DNA from: CANNDT01 sp945876205 | Lineage (GTDB): Bacteria > Acidobacteriota > Vicinamibacteria > Vicinamibacterales > UBA2999 | Direction of reading: 5' to 3' | Assembly (NCBI GenBank): GCA_947503365.1 | Contig: CANNDT010000032.1 | Coordinates: 1 to 42,929 of the forward strand | DNA: 42,929 nt | In this document: in pieces, positions 1 through 7,763 of the stretch | Position numbering within the stretch: the stretch's first letter is position 1 | How the letters are laid out: the number at the start of each line of letters is the position of its first letter | Made by a program: the position numbers and the translations under genes | Notes under the pieces: generated by a model | What the model was told of the DNA's origin: nothing | Database searches by the model: none | Seen by the model: the letters and a program-made list of their open reading frames with translations, nothing else

Positions 1-359
1 GGCGTTGCCGACGCGCCGCCCTGCAGCGCGCGGGGGTCGCCCACCGGGATGAGCACGAAGTCGTCGTTGGTGATCGGATCCTTGTACTTCTTGCGAAGGA
101 ACTTCTGCGTGAGGAGGATGTCGAGATTGGGCGGATAGGCGCCGGCCATCTTGCGTTGGAAGAGGGTGACCGCGCGCGCGTACTGCTGGCCGCGGAAGAC
201 GAGCTCGGACTCGCGCTCGCGCCGCGCCAGCGTGGACCAGGACGGCATCACGACGCTGAGCACCACCCCCATGACGCTGATGCCGACGAGCAGCGCCGCC
301 ATCGCGTAGCCCGCTTCTGCCGAGCCGCGACGAGCGACGCGGCCGCAGGGACGGGTCAT
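1..359 (-). CDS. Pseudopilin-like protein, 3' end outside the window
   Basis: This is the last visible gene of the secretion operon, and its C-terminus lies beyond base 1. The start ATG (359-357) overlaps the TGA of the preceding lipoprotein gene in an ATGA arrangement. About 119 residues are visible. A basic N-terminus (MTRPCGRVARRGSAEAG) is followed by a hydrophobic stretch (YAMAALLVGISVMGVVLSVV), which is the layout of a prepilin leader with cleavage after Gly. After the helix come REREAELVFRG and a YPPNLDILL region, as in GspG/GspH-like pseudopilins. The usual Glu at position +5 after the cleavage point is absent, which is typical of a minor (GspK-like) rather than a major pseudopilin. 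The family call comes from N-terminal architecture and operon context; the exact minor-pilin type is not resolved. Confidence 0.75.
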   Translation of the reverse strand, partial: MTRPCGRVARRGSAEAGYAMAALLVGISVMGVVLSVVMPSWSTLARRERESELVFRGQQYARAVTLFQRKMAGAYPPNLDILLTQKFLRKKYKDPITNDDFVLIPVGDPRALQGGASAT

Positions 360-1699
360 TGTGCCGCCGGCAACACGTCGATCAGGACCTCTGTCTGCGC
401 TCTGGCGCTTCTTGCATCCGCCGTGCGCGCAGTCGCGGTCACCGTGTACCGGCCATCTGCTGTGTAGATATGCGTGATCGTCGGGCTGGACGTAACCACG
501 TCCGATGCACCGTCCTCCCCGAAATTCCACGTATACGACTCGATGGACGCATTGCCGGTACCGCCGTCCCCACCACCGGTGGCGGCCACCGTGAATGAGC
601 AACGCTGACCCTGCACGGTAGCCGTTGCGCACGTGTCCGTCGTGAACGACAACGTTATCGGCGTCGGCGTCGCGCGCGGCGTCACGCTGACAACAGTCGA
701 TGTCGTCGTGGATTCACCGTTGATATCGGTGGCGGTGACCGTCGCTGTGTAGGACCGCGGTGCCGTGCTGCTCGGACCTGTGTATGTATGGGACACCTTC
801 GCTTCGCTAGCGAGACTCCCCAAGCTTTGCGACGTGCCGTCGCCGAAATCGATCGTTGCGGACCGGAGGGCGCTTGTACTGGCAACCTTCGAGATCGTGA
901 ACTGTACTGTCACGGTGTTGCCCGACGAGCTCGCCTGAGCGGCGGCGCAACTGGTGCCGGAAGTAGTGGCCGCCGGCAGGCACGTCAACAACACACCCGG
1001 ACCCGTTCGCACAGTCACTTCCACGACGGGAGTACTAGTCTTAGTCCCCGCGGTTGCGGTGACTTTTGCAAGCTGGCTCGTCGTCAGCGACGTCCGGGCC
1101 TCGCCGCTGCTGTTCGTGGTCGCGACCGCTGAGCTGAGCGTCCCCTGATCGGTGTTGAACGTGACCAGGATGCCTTCGAGCGCGCGGCCGTTCTCGGCCA
1201 CGACGTTGGCGATGAGCTCAACCGTACCGCCCGCCGCGGATACGCTGCCGGGGTTGGCGCGCAAGGTCACCGTGTTCACCGCTGCAGCACCGATCGTGAT
1301 CTGCACGACGTTGGTCGTGGTAGTCGTGGCGCCCGTGCCCGTGCCGGTTGTGCTCGTCCCAGTCGCTCCACCGGAGGTGGCGCGGACATCGGCTATGCCT
1401 GAGGTATTTCCGGCGAGGAACGTCGTGATCGCCAGCCCGTTACGGGTTTCGACCTCGGTCGGACTGACGGTGCCCAGAGTGGCGTTGAAGCGCACGACGG
1501 TGCCGTTGTGCACCGGGGTCCCACCCTGCTCGGTCACGAATGCCGTGACCTCGGTGCTGCCGCCGAACGGCAGCACGCGGCTCGGGGCCGAGACCGTAAT
1601 GGTTGAATTCGTCGGCGCGAGCAGTTGAACGCGCTCGCAGGCGGCCATCATCAGCACCGCTCCGGCAATCGCGACTCGCGCGTACAGGCTTCTCATCAT
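356..1699 (-). CDS. Lipoprotein with two Ig-like and two PKD-like domains
   Basis: The protein is about 447 residues and probably anchored in the outer membrane. Starting at the ATG at 1699 (or 1696) gives a short signal, MRSLYARVAIAGAVLMMAAC, ending in a lipobox before Cys. Longer in-frame starts would run into the upstream pseudopilin gene, which stops only 7 bases before. The mature part has two bacterial Ig-like (Big_1/invasin type) modules, the second containing VTLRANPGSVSAAGGTVEL. Two PKD-like modules follow, with ATIDFGDGTSQS and YTWNFGEDG. A Thr/Gly-rich run lies between the Ig modules. Such domains make elongated extracellular rods or adhesins. Its place inside the pseudopilin part of the operon suggests an accessory surface component or exported partner of the machine; that role is inference. 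Confidence 0.8.
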   Translation of the reverse strand: MMRSLYARVAIAGAVLMMAACERVQLLAPTNSTITVSAPSRVLPFGGSTEVTAFVTEQGGTPVHNGTVVRFNATLGTVSPTEVETRNGLAITTFLAGNTSGIADVRATSGGATGTSTTGTGTGATTTTTNVVQITIGAAAVNTVTLRANPGSVSAAGGTVELIANVVAENGRALEGILVTFNTDQGTLSSAVATTNSSGEARTSLTTSQLAKVTATAGTKTSTPVVEVTVRTGPGVLLTCLPAATTSGTSCAAAQASSSGNTVTVQFTISKVASTSALRSATIDFGDGTSQSLGSLASEAKVSHTYTGPSSTAPRSYTATVTATDINGESTTTSTVVSVTPRATPTPITLSFTTDTCATATVQGQRCSFTVAATGGGDGGTGNASIESYTWNFGEDGASDVVTSSPTITHIYTADGRYTVTATARTADARSARAQTEVLIDVLPAAQ

Positions 1700-1706
1700 T
1701 TTCTCG

Positions 1707-2099
1707 TTACCACTCTGCGTAAGCCGTACCATCGAGCGCCATTTGCTCCGCGCCACTCTTCACGTCGGAAATCCCGGGCTCAGCCGAGGGATTCGACGGA
1801 TCCGCGTCCGAGAAGGTGGTCTGCCAGGTATCAGTCGACTGCGTGATCGGATCAACCGGTACCGCCCGCAGGTACTTCGCCGACACCAGATCCTCGAGCG
1901 ACGCCGGATACTTGTTCTGGTCGGCGTAGTACTGATCGATGGCATCGCGCATCCGGAACAGATCCTCTTTCAGCGTCGCCTCCTTGGCGCGCGTCACGCT
2001 GTTGCCATACAAGGTGAGACCGATCCCGGCGAGGATGACGATGAGCGTCATCACGATCATCATCTCGATGAGCGTGAAGCCCCCTTCGCACCTTCGCAC
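1707..2099 (-). CDS. gspG: Type II secretion major-pseudopilin-like protein (GspG)
   Basis: This is a prepilin-type protein of about 130 residues with the class III signal motif GG^FTLIEMMIVMTLIVILAG, including Glu at +5. Downstream, AKEATLKEDLFRMRDAIDQY, the YPASLEDL region and VPVDP match GspG proteins. The reading frame is open further upstream, but those codons overlap the preceding pseudopilin gene. A GTG at 2099 gives a short leader, MRRCEGG, the usual size and charge for a prepilin peptidase substrate. Other GTG codons lie at 2108 and upstream, so the exact start is uncertain. The leader codons lie within a run of GTGCGA-type repeats. By family knowledge GspG forms the periplasmic pseudopilus that pushes substrates through the secretin. 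Confidence 0.85.
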   Translation of the reverse strand: MRRCEGGFTLIEMMIVMTLIVILAGIGLTLYGNSVTRAKEATLKEDLFRMRDAIDQYYADQNKYPASLEDLVSAKYLRAVPVDPITQSTDTWQTTFSDADPSNPSAEPGISDVKSGAEQMALDGTAYAEW

Positions 2100-2134
2100 G
2101 CACCGCACCGTCGCACCCTCGCACCGTCGCACCA
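2085..2134 (-). repeat. Degenerate GTGCGAnG direct repeats between pseudopilin genes
   Basis: Read on the minus strand, the spacer after the upstream pseudopilin stop is a run of near-identical 7-10 base units (GTGCGACGGTGCGAGG and so on). It continues into the first codons of the next pseudopilin. At least six GTGCG words occur in about 50 bases. The run supplies several alternative in-frame GTG starts and encodes the Arg/Cys/Glu/Gly-rich leader. Confidence 0.7.
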
Positions 2135-2599
2135 CTACCAGTCCCTGTATTTCGTGCCGTCGAGCGCCGTGCCGGTGCTCTTGGTGTAGACGTCGAACAC
2201 GTTCTTGCCGCCCCACGAAGTGGTGTCGGGCGCATCCTGATACGCGCGCTTGCCCCAGTCCTGACTGGCCATCATCGGGTCAATCGGAATCCGGCGCAGG
2301 TACTTCAGCTTTCGGCCGGATGCGTCGTTGGCGGCTGAGATCCCTTCGACCAGCGTGTCGAGGTCAGGTGGGTACCCTTCGTTGCCGGGCTCGAGGTCAG
2401 AGGCGGCGATCTGGCCGATGTCGACCGCGTCCTTGAACTTGTCGATGGCGGTGCGCATCTCGCGCAGCGACCGGCGCAGCTCGGCCTCCCGCTGGCGCGT
2501 AGAGGTCACCTGCGCCAGCGGCATCACCGCGGACGCCAGGATGAGCAGGATCGTCGTGACGATCAACAGCTCGATAAAGGTGTGGCCCTTCTGATTCAT
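2135..2599 (-). CDS. Second GspG-like pseudopilin
   Basis: A prepilin-type protein of about 154 residues with leader MNQKG, cleavage at G^HTFIELLIVTTILLILAS and Glu at +5. REAELRRSLREMRTAIDKFKD follows the helix, then a pilin fold with YPPDLDTLVEG, RIPIDPM and a Trp/Gly-rich C-terminus. It is a paralogue of the pseudopilin downstream, and both end in a similar ALDGTxYxxW motif, indicating tandem duplication and divergence. The ATG at 2599 shares a base with the upstream gspD stop (TGATG). A GTG at 2602 would add one residue. The likely role is a pseudopilus subunit. Which of the two is the major subunit cannot be decided from sequence. Confidence 0.85.
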   Translation of the reverse strand: MNQKGHTFIELLIVTTILLILASAVMPLAQVTSTRQREAELRRSLREMRTAIDKFKDAVDIGQIAASDLEPGNEGYPPDLDTLVEGISAANDASGRKLKYLRRIPIDPMMASQDWGKRAYQDAPDTTSWGGKNVFDVYTKSTGTALDGTKYRDW

Positions 2600-5085
2600 C
2601 ACCGTACGTTCACCGCCGGCACGGTGGCGAACTGCAGCGGGATCGCCGTCCCACGCGGTCCGGTCGACGAGCCCGTCACCATCAGGTTCGCGGCACCGCC
2701 GCCGACCGCATCAAACAACACCGCTGCCAGGAGGCCCGTGCCGGCCACGCCGGTCTGATCACCCGAGCGCACGATGGCGATATCAACGCGCCCCGTGGCG
2801 GCGTCAACCTGCTGCGTGAAGGTCGCGGCCGCGCCGCCGGTGCGCATGAAGCTCCCTTCCTGTACTGCTCGAACACGGAGCGCCGACGGATTGAAGGTCA
2901 GGGTCAACGACACGCCCGAGATGAGCGACGCGCCGCTGATCGACACCGGCACCGTGTACGGACCCGCGCCGACGCGAAACTCGGTGCCGGGCGGCGACAC
3001 GATGATTTGACCGCCGGTCGCCGCGGTCGTGGCCACGACCGTCGCCGGCGATCCTCCGACCGGCGCGGGCTGCGCGGTCGCTGCTCCCGGCGCGAGCGGC
3101 CCGGCCTGAGGCACTACCGTCCCGGGCACGTTCTGAGGCACAGGCGGCTGCGCCGGCGCCGCGGGCAGCGTCGTCGTCCCGGGTACCTGTGAACTGCCAG
3201 GTGGAATCACGACCACACCGCCGGCCCCGGCGGGAAATGCAGGATTGCCGGGCACCGGCACGACGGCCGGTGCGGGCGCGGCAGCCGCCGGCGGTGCCGT
3301 CGCCCCGGTATCGCCCCCGCCGACAGGCGCGATGAGCGGCGGCGGACCGCCGAGACCGAGGCTCTGCTGCGTGCCGATGAAGATCGGCGCGACGTCCTGC
3401 GGCGTCAGCTCCTGCGTGCGCACGATGCGCGGCGTCAGCAGCATGACGATGTCGGTCTGATCGAAGTTTCTCGTGTTGAAGCCGAACAGGCTCCGCAACA
3501 CCGGCAGGCGCAGCAGGCCGGGCACGCCGCTCAGCGTCCGGCGATCGGTTTCACGGAGCAGGCCGGCCAGCAGGTTCGACTCGCCGTCGCGCAGCCGGAG
3601 CCGTGTCTGCACCTTGCGCGATCCAAACGATGGCAGGTTCTGTCCCGCGATGTTGACGTCGACGCCACGGGTGCTGTTCTCGACGCTCAGGTCGAGGATG
3701 ACGTCGCCTTCGATCGTCACCCTCGGCGTCATCTGGATAATCACGCCGACCGTCCGGTAGTTGAACGAGGTGAGCGGATTGAAATTGGCGCCGCCTTGCG
3801 CCACCGGCGTAAACACGGTCGCGGGCACCGGAATGTCATCGCCGAGGTTCAGCGTGATCTGCTGCCCTTCCGCGCCGCGAAGCTGCGGCTTCGCAATCAG
3901 CCGCGTCTCGGAATCCGTCTCGAGGAAATGGACGATGGCGCTTGGCACCGAGAGATAGAAATCCGCGGTCGAGATGCCGCGGCTGATCGTGTTCAGGTTG
4001 AACGGACGCGGCGTCAATGTAGCCGTATCCGTCGTGCCGGTCCCAGTGCCGGTGGTACCGCGGGGGTCGCCTTCGGGCGAGAACACGCCGGTGATGGAGT
4101 AGTTCGACAGCTCCAGGCCAAATTCCTTCGTACGGATCCGGCTGACCTCGAGAATCTGCACGTCGATCACCACCTCGGCGCGCGGATTGTCGTTCTGCTC
4201 GATGATCCGCTCGATGATCGCGACGATGTTGGCCGAGGCGCGCACGGTGATCGTGTTGTTGGTCTTGTTCGCGACCAGCTGCGGGGCGACCGCGAGCTGC
4301 GGAATCCGGATCACCGTATTCAGGATCTGAGCGACCTCGGTGGCGTCGGCGTGCGAGATATAGAACGTCCGGATCACCTGCTCTTCATAGAGCGCACGCT
4401 TCTGCGCGTTGTCGGGAATCACCATGATGGTGCGCTCGTTCACCACCTTGTAGAACAACTGGTTCGCCGACAGGATCTGGCTGAGCGCCTGGTCGAGCGT
4501 CACGCCCCGCATGTTCACCGAGTAGGTGCGGTCCTGGTAGTCGCGCTCGTAGGTCACGTTGATCCCGGTCGCCATGCCGATGAAGTTCAGGATGTCGCGC
4601 AGGCTCGCGTTGGGAATGACGACGTCAATCGGCTCGCGCGACGCGGGATTGAGGAGCGGCTCCGGCGACTGGCGCGCGGCGTTCTGCAGCTGCGTGGGAG
4701 ACGCCTGCCGCCGCGCCGCTTCGGCATCGTCGCGAAGACGGCGCTCCATCTCCGTGACCTTGCTCCCCACCACCCGGTTGCTGGGATCGAACTCGCTGGC
4801 GCGGCGGTACTCACGCAGCGCATCCTCGAGCTGACCGCGCGCTTCGAGCAGCCGGGCCTGATCGAGATGGGCGATCGAGGCGTTGATCATCGCGCGTTCG
4901 AGCGCGATCTTGTAGTCGGTGCGATCCGGCTGTGCCTGGACCGCCTGCCGGTAGTATTCGACCGCGGTGTCCCAGTCACCGGCGCGCGCGGCGGCGTCGC
5001 CGCGCCCGTATATCCGGCCGGCGCCGCAGCCCGTCGCGAGTAGAGCCAGCACGACGGCTCCGATGGTCAGGTATCGTTGCATCAT
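2599..5085 (-). CDS. gspD: Secretin (GspD/PilQ family) with N-terminal TPRs and C-terminal cohesin-like domain
   Basis: An outer-membrane secretin of 828 residues. It begins as a lipoprotein (lipobox LLATGC) and continues with TPR-like helices at about 25-125 (GDWDTAVEYYRQAVQAQPD, ALREYRRASEFDPSN). A secretin N0/STN-like domain (about 150-225) is followed by further N domains. The conserved secretin core spans about 330-590, with ETDSETRLIAKPQL, VGVIIQMTPRV and the late VPGLLRLPVLRSLFG and TDIVMLLTPRIV motifs. A Pro/Ala/Gly-rich linker (about 600-690) leads to residues 691-828. These resemble a cohesin/dockerin-binding-type beta domain (VSISGASLISGVSLTLTFNP, later GTGLLAAVLFDA). The start ATG overlaps the TGA of the PilP-like gene. 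The secretin call is firm; the cohesin assignment rests on pattern only. Confidence 0.93.
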   Translation of the reverse strand: MMQRYLTIGAVVLALLATGCGAGRIYGRGDAAARAGDWDTAVEYYRQAVQAQPDRTDYKIALERAMINASIAHLDQARLLEARGQLEDALREYRRASEFDPSNRVVGSKVTEMERRLRDDAEAARRQASPTQLQNAARQSPEPLLNPASREPIDVVIPNASLRDILNFIGMATGINVTYERDYQDRTYSVNMRGVTLDQALSQILSANQLFYKVVNERTIMVIPDNAQKRALYEEQVIRTFYISHADATEVAQILNTVIRIPQLAVAPQLVANKTNNTITVRASANIVAIIERIIEQNDNPRAEVVIDVQILEVSRIRTKEFGLELSNYSITGVFSPEGDPRGTTGTGTGTTDTATLTPRPFNLNTISRGISTADFYLSVPSAIVHFLETDSETRLIAKPQLRGAEGQQITLNLGDDIPVPATVFTPVAQGGANFNPLTSFNYRTVGVIIQMTPRVTIEGDVILDLSVENSTRGVDVNIAGQNLPSFGSRKVQTRLRLRDGESNLLAGLLRETDRRTLSGVPGLLRLPVLRSLFGFNTRNFDQTDIVMLLTPRIVRTQELTPQDVAPIFIGTQQSLGLGGPPPLIAPVGGGDTGATAPPAAAAPAPAVVPVPGNPAFPAGAGGVVVIPPGSSQVPGTTTLPAAPAQPPVPQNVPGTVVPQAGPLAPGAATAQPAPVGGSPATVVATTAATGGQIIVSPPGTEFRVGAGPYTVPVSISGASLISGVSLTLTFNPSALRVRAVQEGSFMRTGGAAATFTQQVDAATGRVDIAIVRSGDQTGVAGTGLLAAVLFDAVGGGAANLMVTGSSTGPRGTAIPLQFATVPAVNVR

Positions 5086-5633
5086 TGTCCTGACAGCCGG
5101 ATCGTCTGGCGTCCGCGGCCGTCGGTAAACGAGAGATCCGCTGCGTCGGGGCCAACCCGCAGCAAGCGGTATCGGCCTTCGATGATATCGCCTTCTTTTC
5201 CGTAAAAGACGTTGCCACGCCCGTCGCTCAGGATCGCAACGCGTCCGGCCTGCGACGGCGCATCGACCAGGCCAATGAACCTCAGTGGAATGGGTGGCGG
5301 GGGCGGCGGGCCTTGTGGCACCGGCGGCGGCACTGCGGCCGTCGCGCGCTTTGCCGGCACCGGCGGCGGCGCCGGCGGCGGCGCCTTCGGTTGAAATCGG
5401 AAAGGATTGCGCTCCGGATCCCCGGCCTCGGGGCGCGTCCTCTTCAATAGATCAAGCTGGACGTCCACAACCGGCACACCCCGTCCCGGCTGAGCTGTCC
5501 CCGTTGCAGAGTTTGACGGTGCGACCGCTCCGGTGGCCGGAACGTCCCCTGACCCCCTCATATAGACCACGCCGACGAGCACCGCGACGACTCCGCCTGC
5601 GAGCAAGGCCTGGCGCTTGACCTTGGGGGTCAC
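5082..5633 (-). CDS. PilP/GspC-like inner-membrane pilotin-adaptor protein
   Basis: A 183-residue protein with a short cytoplasmic N-terminus, one transmembrane helix (ALLAGGVVAVLVGVVYM) and a long Pro-rich periplasmic linker. The C-terminal domain (about 115-183) has the pattern IPLRFIGLVDAP, then RVAILSDGRGNVFYGKEGD and a YRLLRVGPDAADLSF strand. This is the HR/PilP-type fold that contacts the secretin N0 domain in type IV pilus and type II secretion systems. The start is a GTG overlapping the upstream pilO stop by four bases. Its position between pilO and the secretin gene is that of pilP in pilMNOPQ operons, which supports the call more than sequence identity does. Confidence 0.75.
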   Translation of the reverse strand: MTPKVKRQALLAGGVVAVLVGVVYMRGSGDVPATGAVAPSNSATGTAQPGRGVPVVDVQLDLLKRTRPEAGDPERNPFRFQPKAPPPAPPPVPAKRATAAVPPPVPQGPPPPPPIPLRFIGLVDAPSQAGRVAILSDGRGNVFYGKEGDIIEGRYRLLRVGPDAADLSFTDGRGRQTIRLSGQ

Positions 5634-6217
5634 GACGCCGTGGTCCGGTAGTACGTCGAGAGCTCGAGGCTCACCGCGAGGTCGCCGCCCTCGGCCCCCT
5701 CGGCCAGCTCCACGTTGTCGATGACGACAAACTCAGGAGAGCTTTCGAGCGCGTGGATGAACGTGCGGATGTCGGCGTAGCTGCCTCCAAGCACCAGCTT
5801 GATCGCGAGGCGCGTCAGCGTGCTGCCGCGCTCGTCGGTCGGCTTGTAGGATCCGCTCTCGAACCTGAGATTCGATTCGCGCGCGAGCTGCGCGAGCCGC
5901 AGGTAGGTGAGCCGCCGTGCGCCCGACAGATCGCGGGGCAGCACCTCGCTGTAGAACGTGGTGAGGGCCGTCGACGCACGGGCCTTGCCGGTGAGCGTGC
6001 CAGACGCCTGGTCGTAATCGGCCTTCGCCTGCGTCAGCGCCTGTTCGGCCGCGAGGTCGCGCTGCGTGACGTTGGCCACGCGATCCGACAGCGGGTAGAC
6101 GATCAAGGCATACGCCAGCACGTTCACCACGAGCGCCACCGACAACGGGATCACCAGCCGCCGGTGCTCGGCGAGCACGCGCTTGACGAGCCCCATGCCG
6201 TGGGTGGAATCGATCAT
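5630..6217 (-). CDS. pilO: PilO-type inner-membrane assembly protein
   Basis: A 195-residue bitopic membrane protein. A basic N-terminus (KRVLAEHRRLV) precedes a single helix (IPLSVALVVNVLAYALIVYPL). A coiled-coil stretch (DLAAEQALTQAKADYDQ) leads to a ferredoxin-like domain with TYLRLAQLARESNLRFESGSY and FIHALESSPEFVVIDNVELAE. This is the PilO/GspM architecture. PilO pairs with PilN to connect the cytoplasmic PilM ring to PilP and the secretin. It overlaps pilN upstream and the PilP-like gene downstream by four bases each, so translation is probably coupled. Confidence 0.88.
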   Translation of the reverse strand: MIDSTHGMGLVKRVLAEHRRLVIPLSVALVVNVLAYALIVYPLSDRVANVTQRDLAAEQALTQAKADYDQASGTLTGKARASTALTTFYSEVLPRDLSGARRLTYLRLAQLARESNLRFESGSYKPTDERGSTLTRLAIKLVLGGSYADIRTFIHALESSPEFVVIDNVELAEGAEGGDLAVSLELSTYYRTTAS

Positions 6218-6786
6218 GGCCGCACGTCCCTCGCCGGCGGAACGTAGGTGCCGTCGATGACCGCCTCGATCAGCCCGCTTTCGCCGGTCTGCTCCTGCAC
6301 CGCGAGCACGTTGCGAAACGCGCCCTTCGATTCGAGCGCCTCGACGAACGCATCGAGATCCTCCGCGCGCCTGGCCTCCACGCTGATGGCGACGACGAAC
6401 GCGCCGCTGCGTTCGAGCCGCGGACGGACGGCGGTGATGCGCACATCGGGCGGCAGCATCGACTCGAACTGGCCGAACAGCAACGTCCAGGAGAACGCGC
6501 GCTGGTCGATGATGCCGTTGGCCTCGCGAGCGGCGTCGGCCACCACCTGCAGTTCCTTCGGATTGATCTCTGACCGGATGCGCACCGCTTCGCTGCGAAG
6601 CCGCGTCGCCTCCGCCTCGGCCTCGGCGGCGTGCGACCCGAGCGACCGCTGACTGGCCGACAGGCGGACGATCTCCACCACGTTGAACAGCGTGATGCCG
6701 AGCACCAGGCCGGCAAACAAGCCGAGCGTCACCTGGACGGCGCGCACGTTATAGAACGGCCGGGTGGAAAGATTGGTGCGCAGCAT
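6214..6786 (-). CDS. pilN: PilN-type inner-membrane assembly protein
   Basis: A 190-residue protein that starts with MLRTNLSTRPFYN, the short cytoplasmic segment by which PilN family members bind PilM. One helix follows (VTLGLFAGLVLGITLFNVVEIV), then a coiled coil (HAAEAEAEATRLRSEAVRIR). The periplasmic ferredoxin-like domain has FGQFESMLPPDVRITAVRP and LDAFVEALESKGAFRNV. The ATG shares its A with the last base of the pilM stop (TGATG). It is the middle piece of the PilMNOP inner-membrane platform. Confidence 0.9.
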   Translation of the reverse strand: MLRTNLSTRPFYNVRAVQVTLGLFAGLVLGITLFNVVEIVRLSASQRSLGSHAAEAEAEATRLRSEAVRIRSEINPKELQVVADAAREANGIIDQRAFSWTLLFGQFESMLPPDVRITAVRPRLERSGAFVVAISVEARRAEDLDAFVEALESKGAFRNVLAVQEQTGESGLIEAVIDGTYVPPARDVRP

Positions 6787-7763
6787 CAGGCGTTCACCGT
6801 CTCGTGGTGCGTGCGCATCAGGATGCCCGCGAGCGGCGCCAGGATGTCCATCAGATCCGGCGTGACGCCGATGCGGTCGTTGAGCGTCGCGAACTTGGTC
6901 GGGTCAATCGTGTCGACCGGCACGCCGAGCCGTTCTTCGAGGCTGGCGCGCGCCTGCGCGAGCGTGCCGGCCATCCGTCCGCGGCCGCCCATCATCACTC
7001 GCGCAAACCCTGTCCCCGCCAGTCGATCCTGGTAATACATCGTCGTCTGGTGAACGAGATCCGCCAGCGACTCTTCCTCGCCCTCGGGCCGGGTGCGGAA
7101 GAAGATCATGTTCTCGCCGCGCACGATCGCGATGGAGGTGTAGTCGGGCCGCATGTGGACGGCGAGCCAGTCGCCGGAGGGTGCGGTGCCCGAGGCGAGA
7201 AACAGGTTGACCACGCTGAAGGTGGCGAGGTCAACGAGCCCCGCATACACACCCGCGGCGCTGCACACCTTTTCGTATTCATCGATCACTGCACGCCGCG
7301 CGGTCGCGACCACGAACTCCGCCCCTCCCGTCGCCTCGCGGAGCCCCGGCGTGTAGGTGATGCAGGCTTCTTCGATCGGAAACGGAGCTGACTTGCGGAT
7401 CTGCCATTTCACGAGCTGGTCGAGATCCTCACGCTTCTCCGGCACCTGGTCGAACTTGAGGAGCGAGACCTTCGCAGCCAGGTCGGGCACGATCAGCGCC
7501 ACGCGGGCAGGCCGGGTGCCGAGGCGCCCGAGCACCGTGCGCACGGCCGCGGCCACCGCTGTCGGGTCGATGATGTTCTGGGAGGTCAGGGAAGGGACGA
7601 CCGCGCCAGGCGGCAGCGCCTCAACCGCATGCGCCTGGATGGCGAGTCCGGCGCCGCGCGACCCGCGGCTCGGGACGACGACCGCCGCCGAGACACGCTC
7701 GGGCGCGATCTCCACCGCGGCATCGGGAGGCGGACTGGCCAGCCATGTGGCAAGCAGGCTCAT
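6786..7763 (-). CDS. pilM: PilM-like cytoplasmic actin-fold ATPase
   Basis: A 325-residue soluble protein with the PilM (FtsA/actin-like) pattern. It has an early beta strand with AAVEIAPERVSAAVV, RPARVALIVPDLAAKVSLLKFDQVP, and the family-typical LVKWQIRKSAPFPIEEACITY. A second half contains VVNLFLASG and DYTSIAIVRGENMIFFR. It is somewhat shorter than classical PilM (about 350 residues). PilM binds the N-terminal peptide of PilN and forms a cytoplasmic ring next to the assembly ATPase. It overlaps gspE upstream by four bases and pilN downstream by one. Confidence 0.88.
   Translation of the reverse strand: MSLLATWLASPPPDAAVEIAPERVSAAVVVPSRGSRGAGLAIQAHAVEALPPGAVVPSLTSQNIIDPTAVAAAVRTVLGRLGTRPARVALIVPDLAAKVSLLKFDQVPEKREDLDQLVKWQIRKSAPFPIEEACITYTPGLREATGGAEFVVATARRAVIDEYEKVCSAAGVYAGLVDLATFSVVNLFLASGTAPSGDWLAVHMRPDYTSIAIVRGENMIFFRTRPEGEEESLADLVHQTTMYYQDRLAGTGFARVMMGGRGRMAGTLAQARASLEERLGVPVDTIDPTKFATLNDRIGVTPDLMDILAPLAGILMRTHHETVNA

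Noticed and set aside
3796..5043. A 415-codon plus-strand frame opposite gspD
   Set aside because: It is rich in Arg, His, Asp and Val as expected for an antisense shadow of a GC-rich gene, has no motif, and lies wholly on a certain secretin gene.
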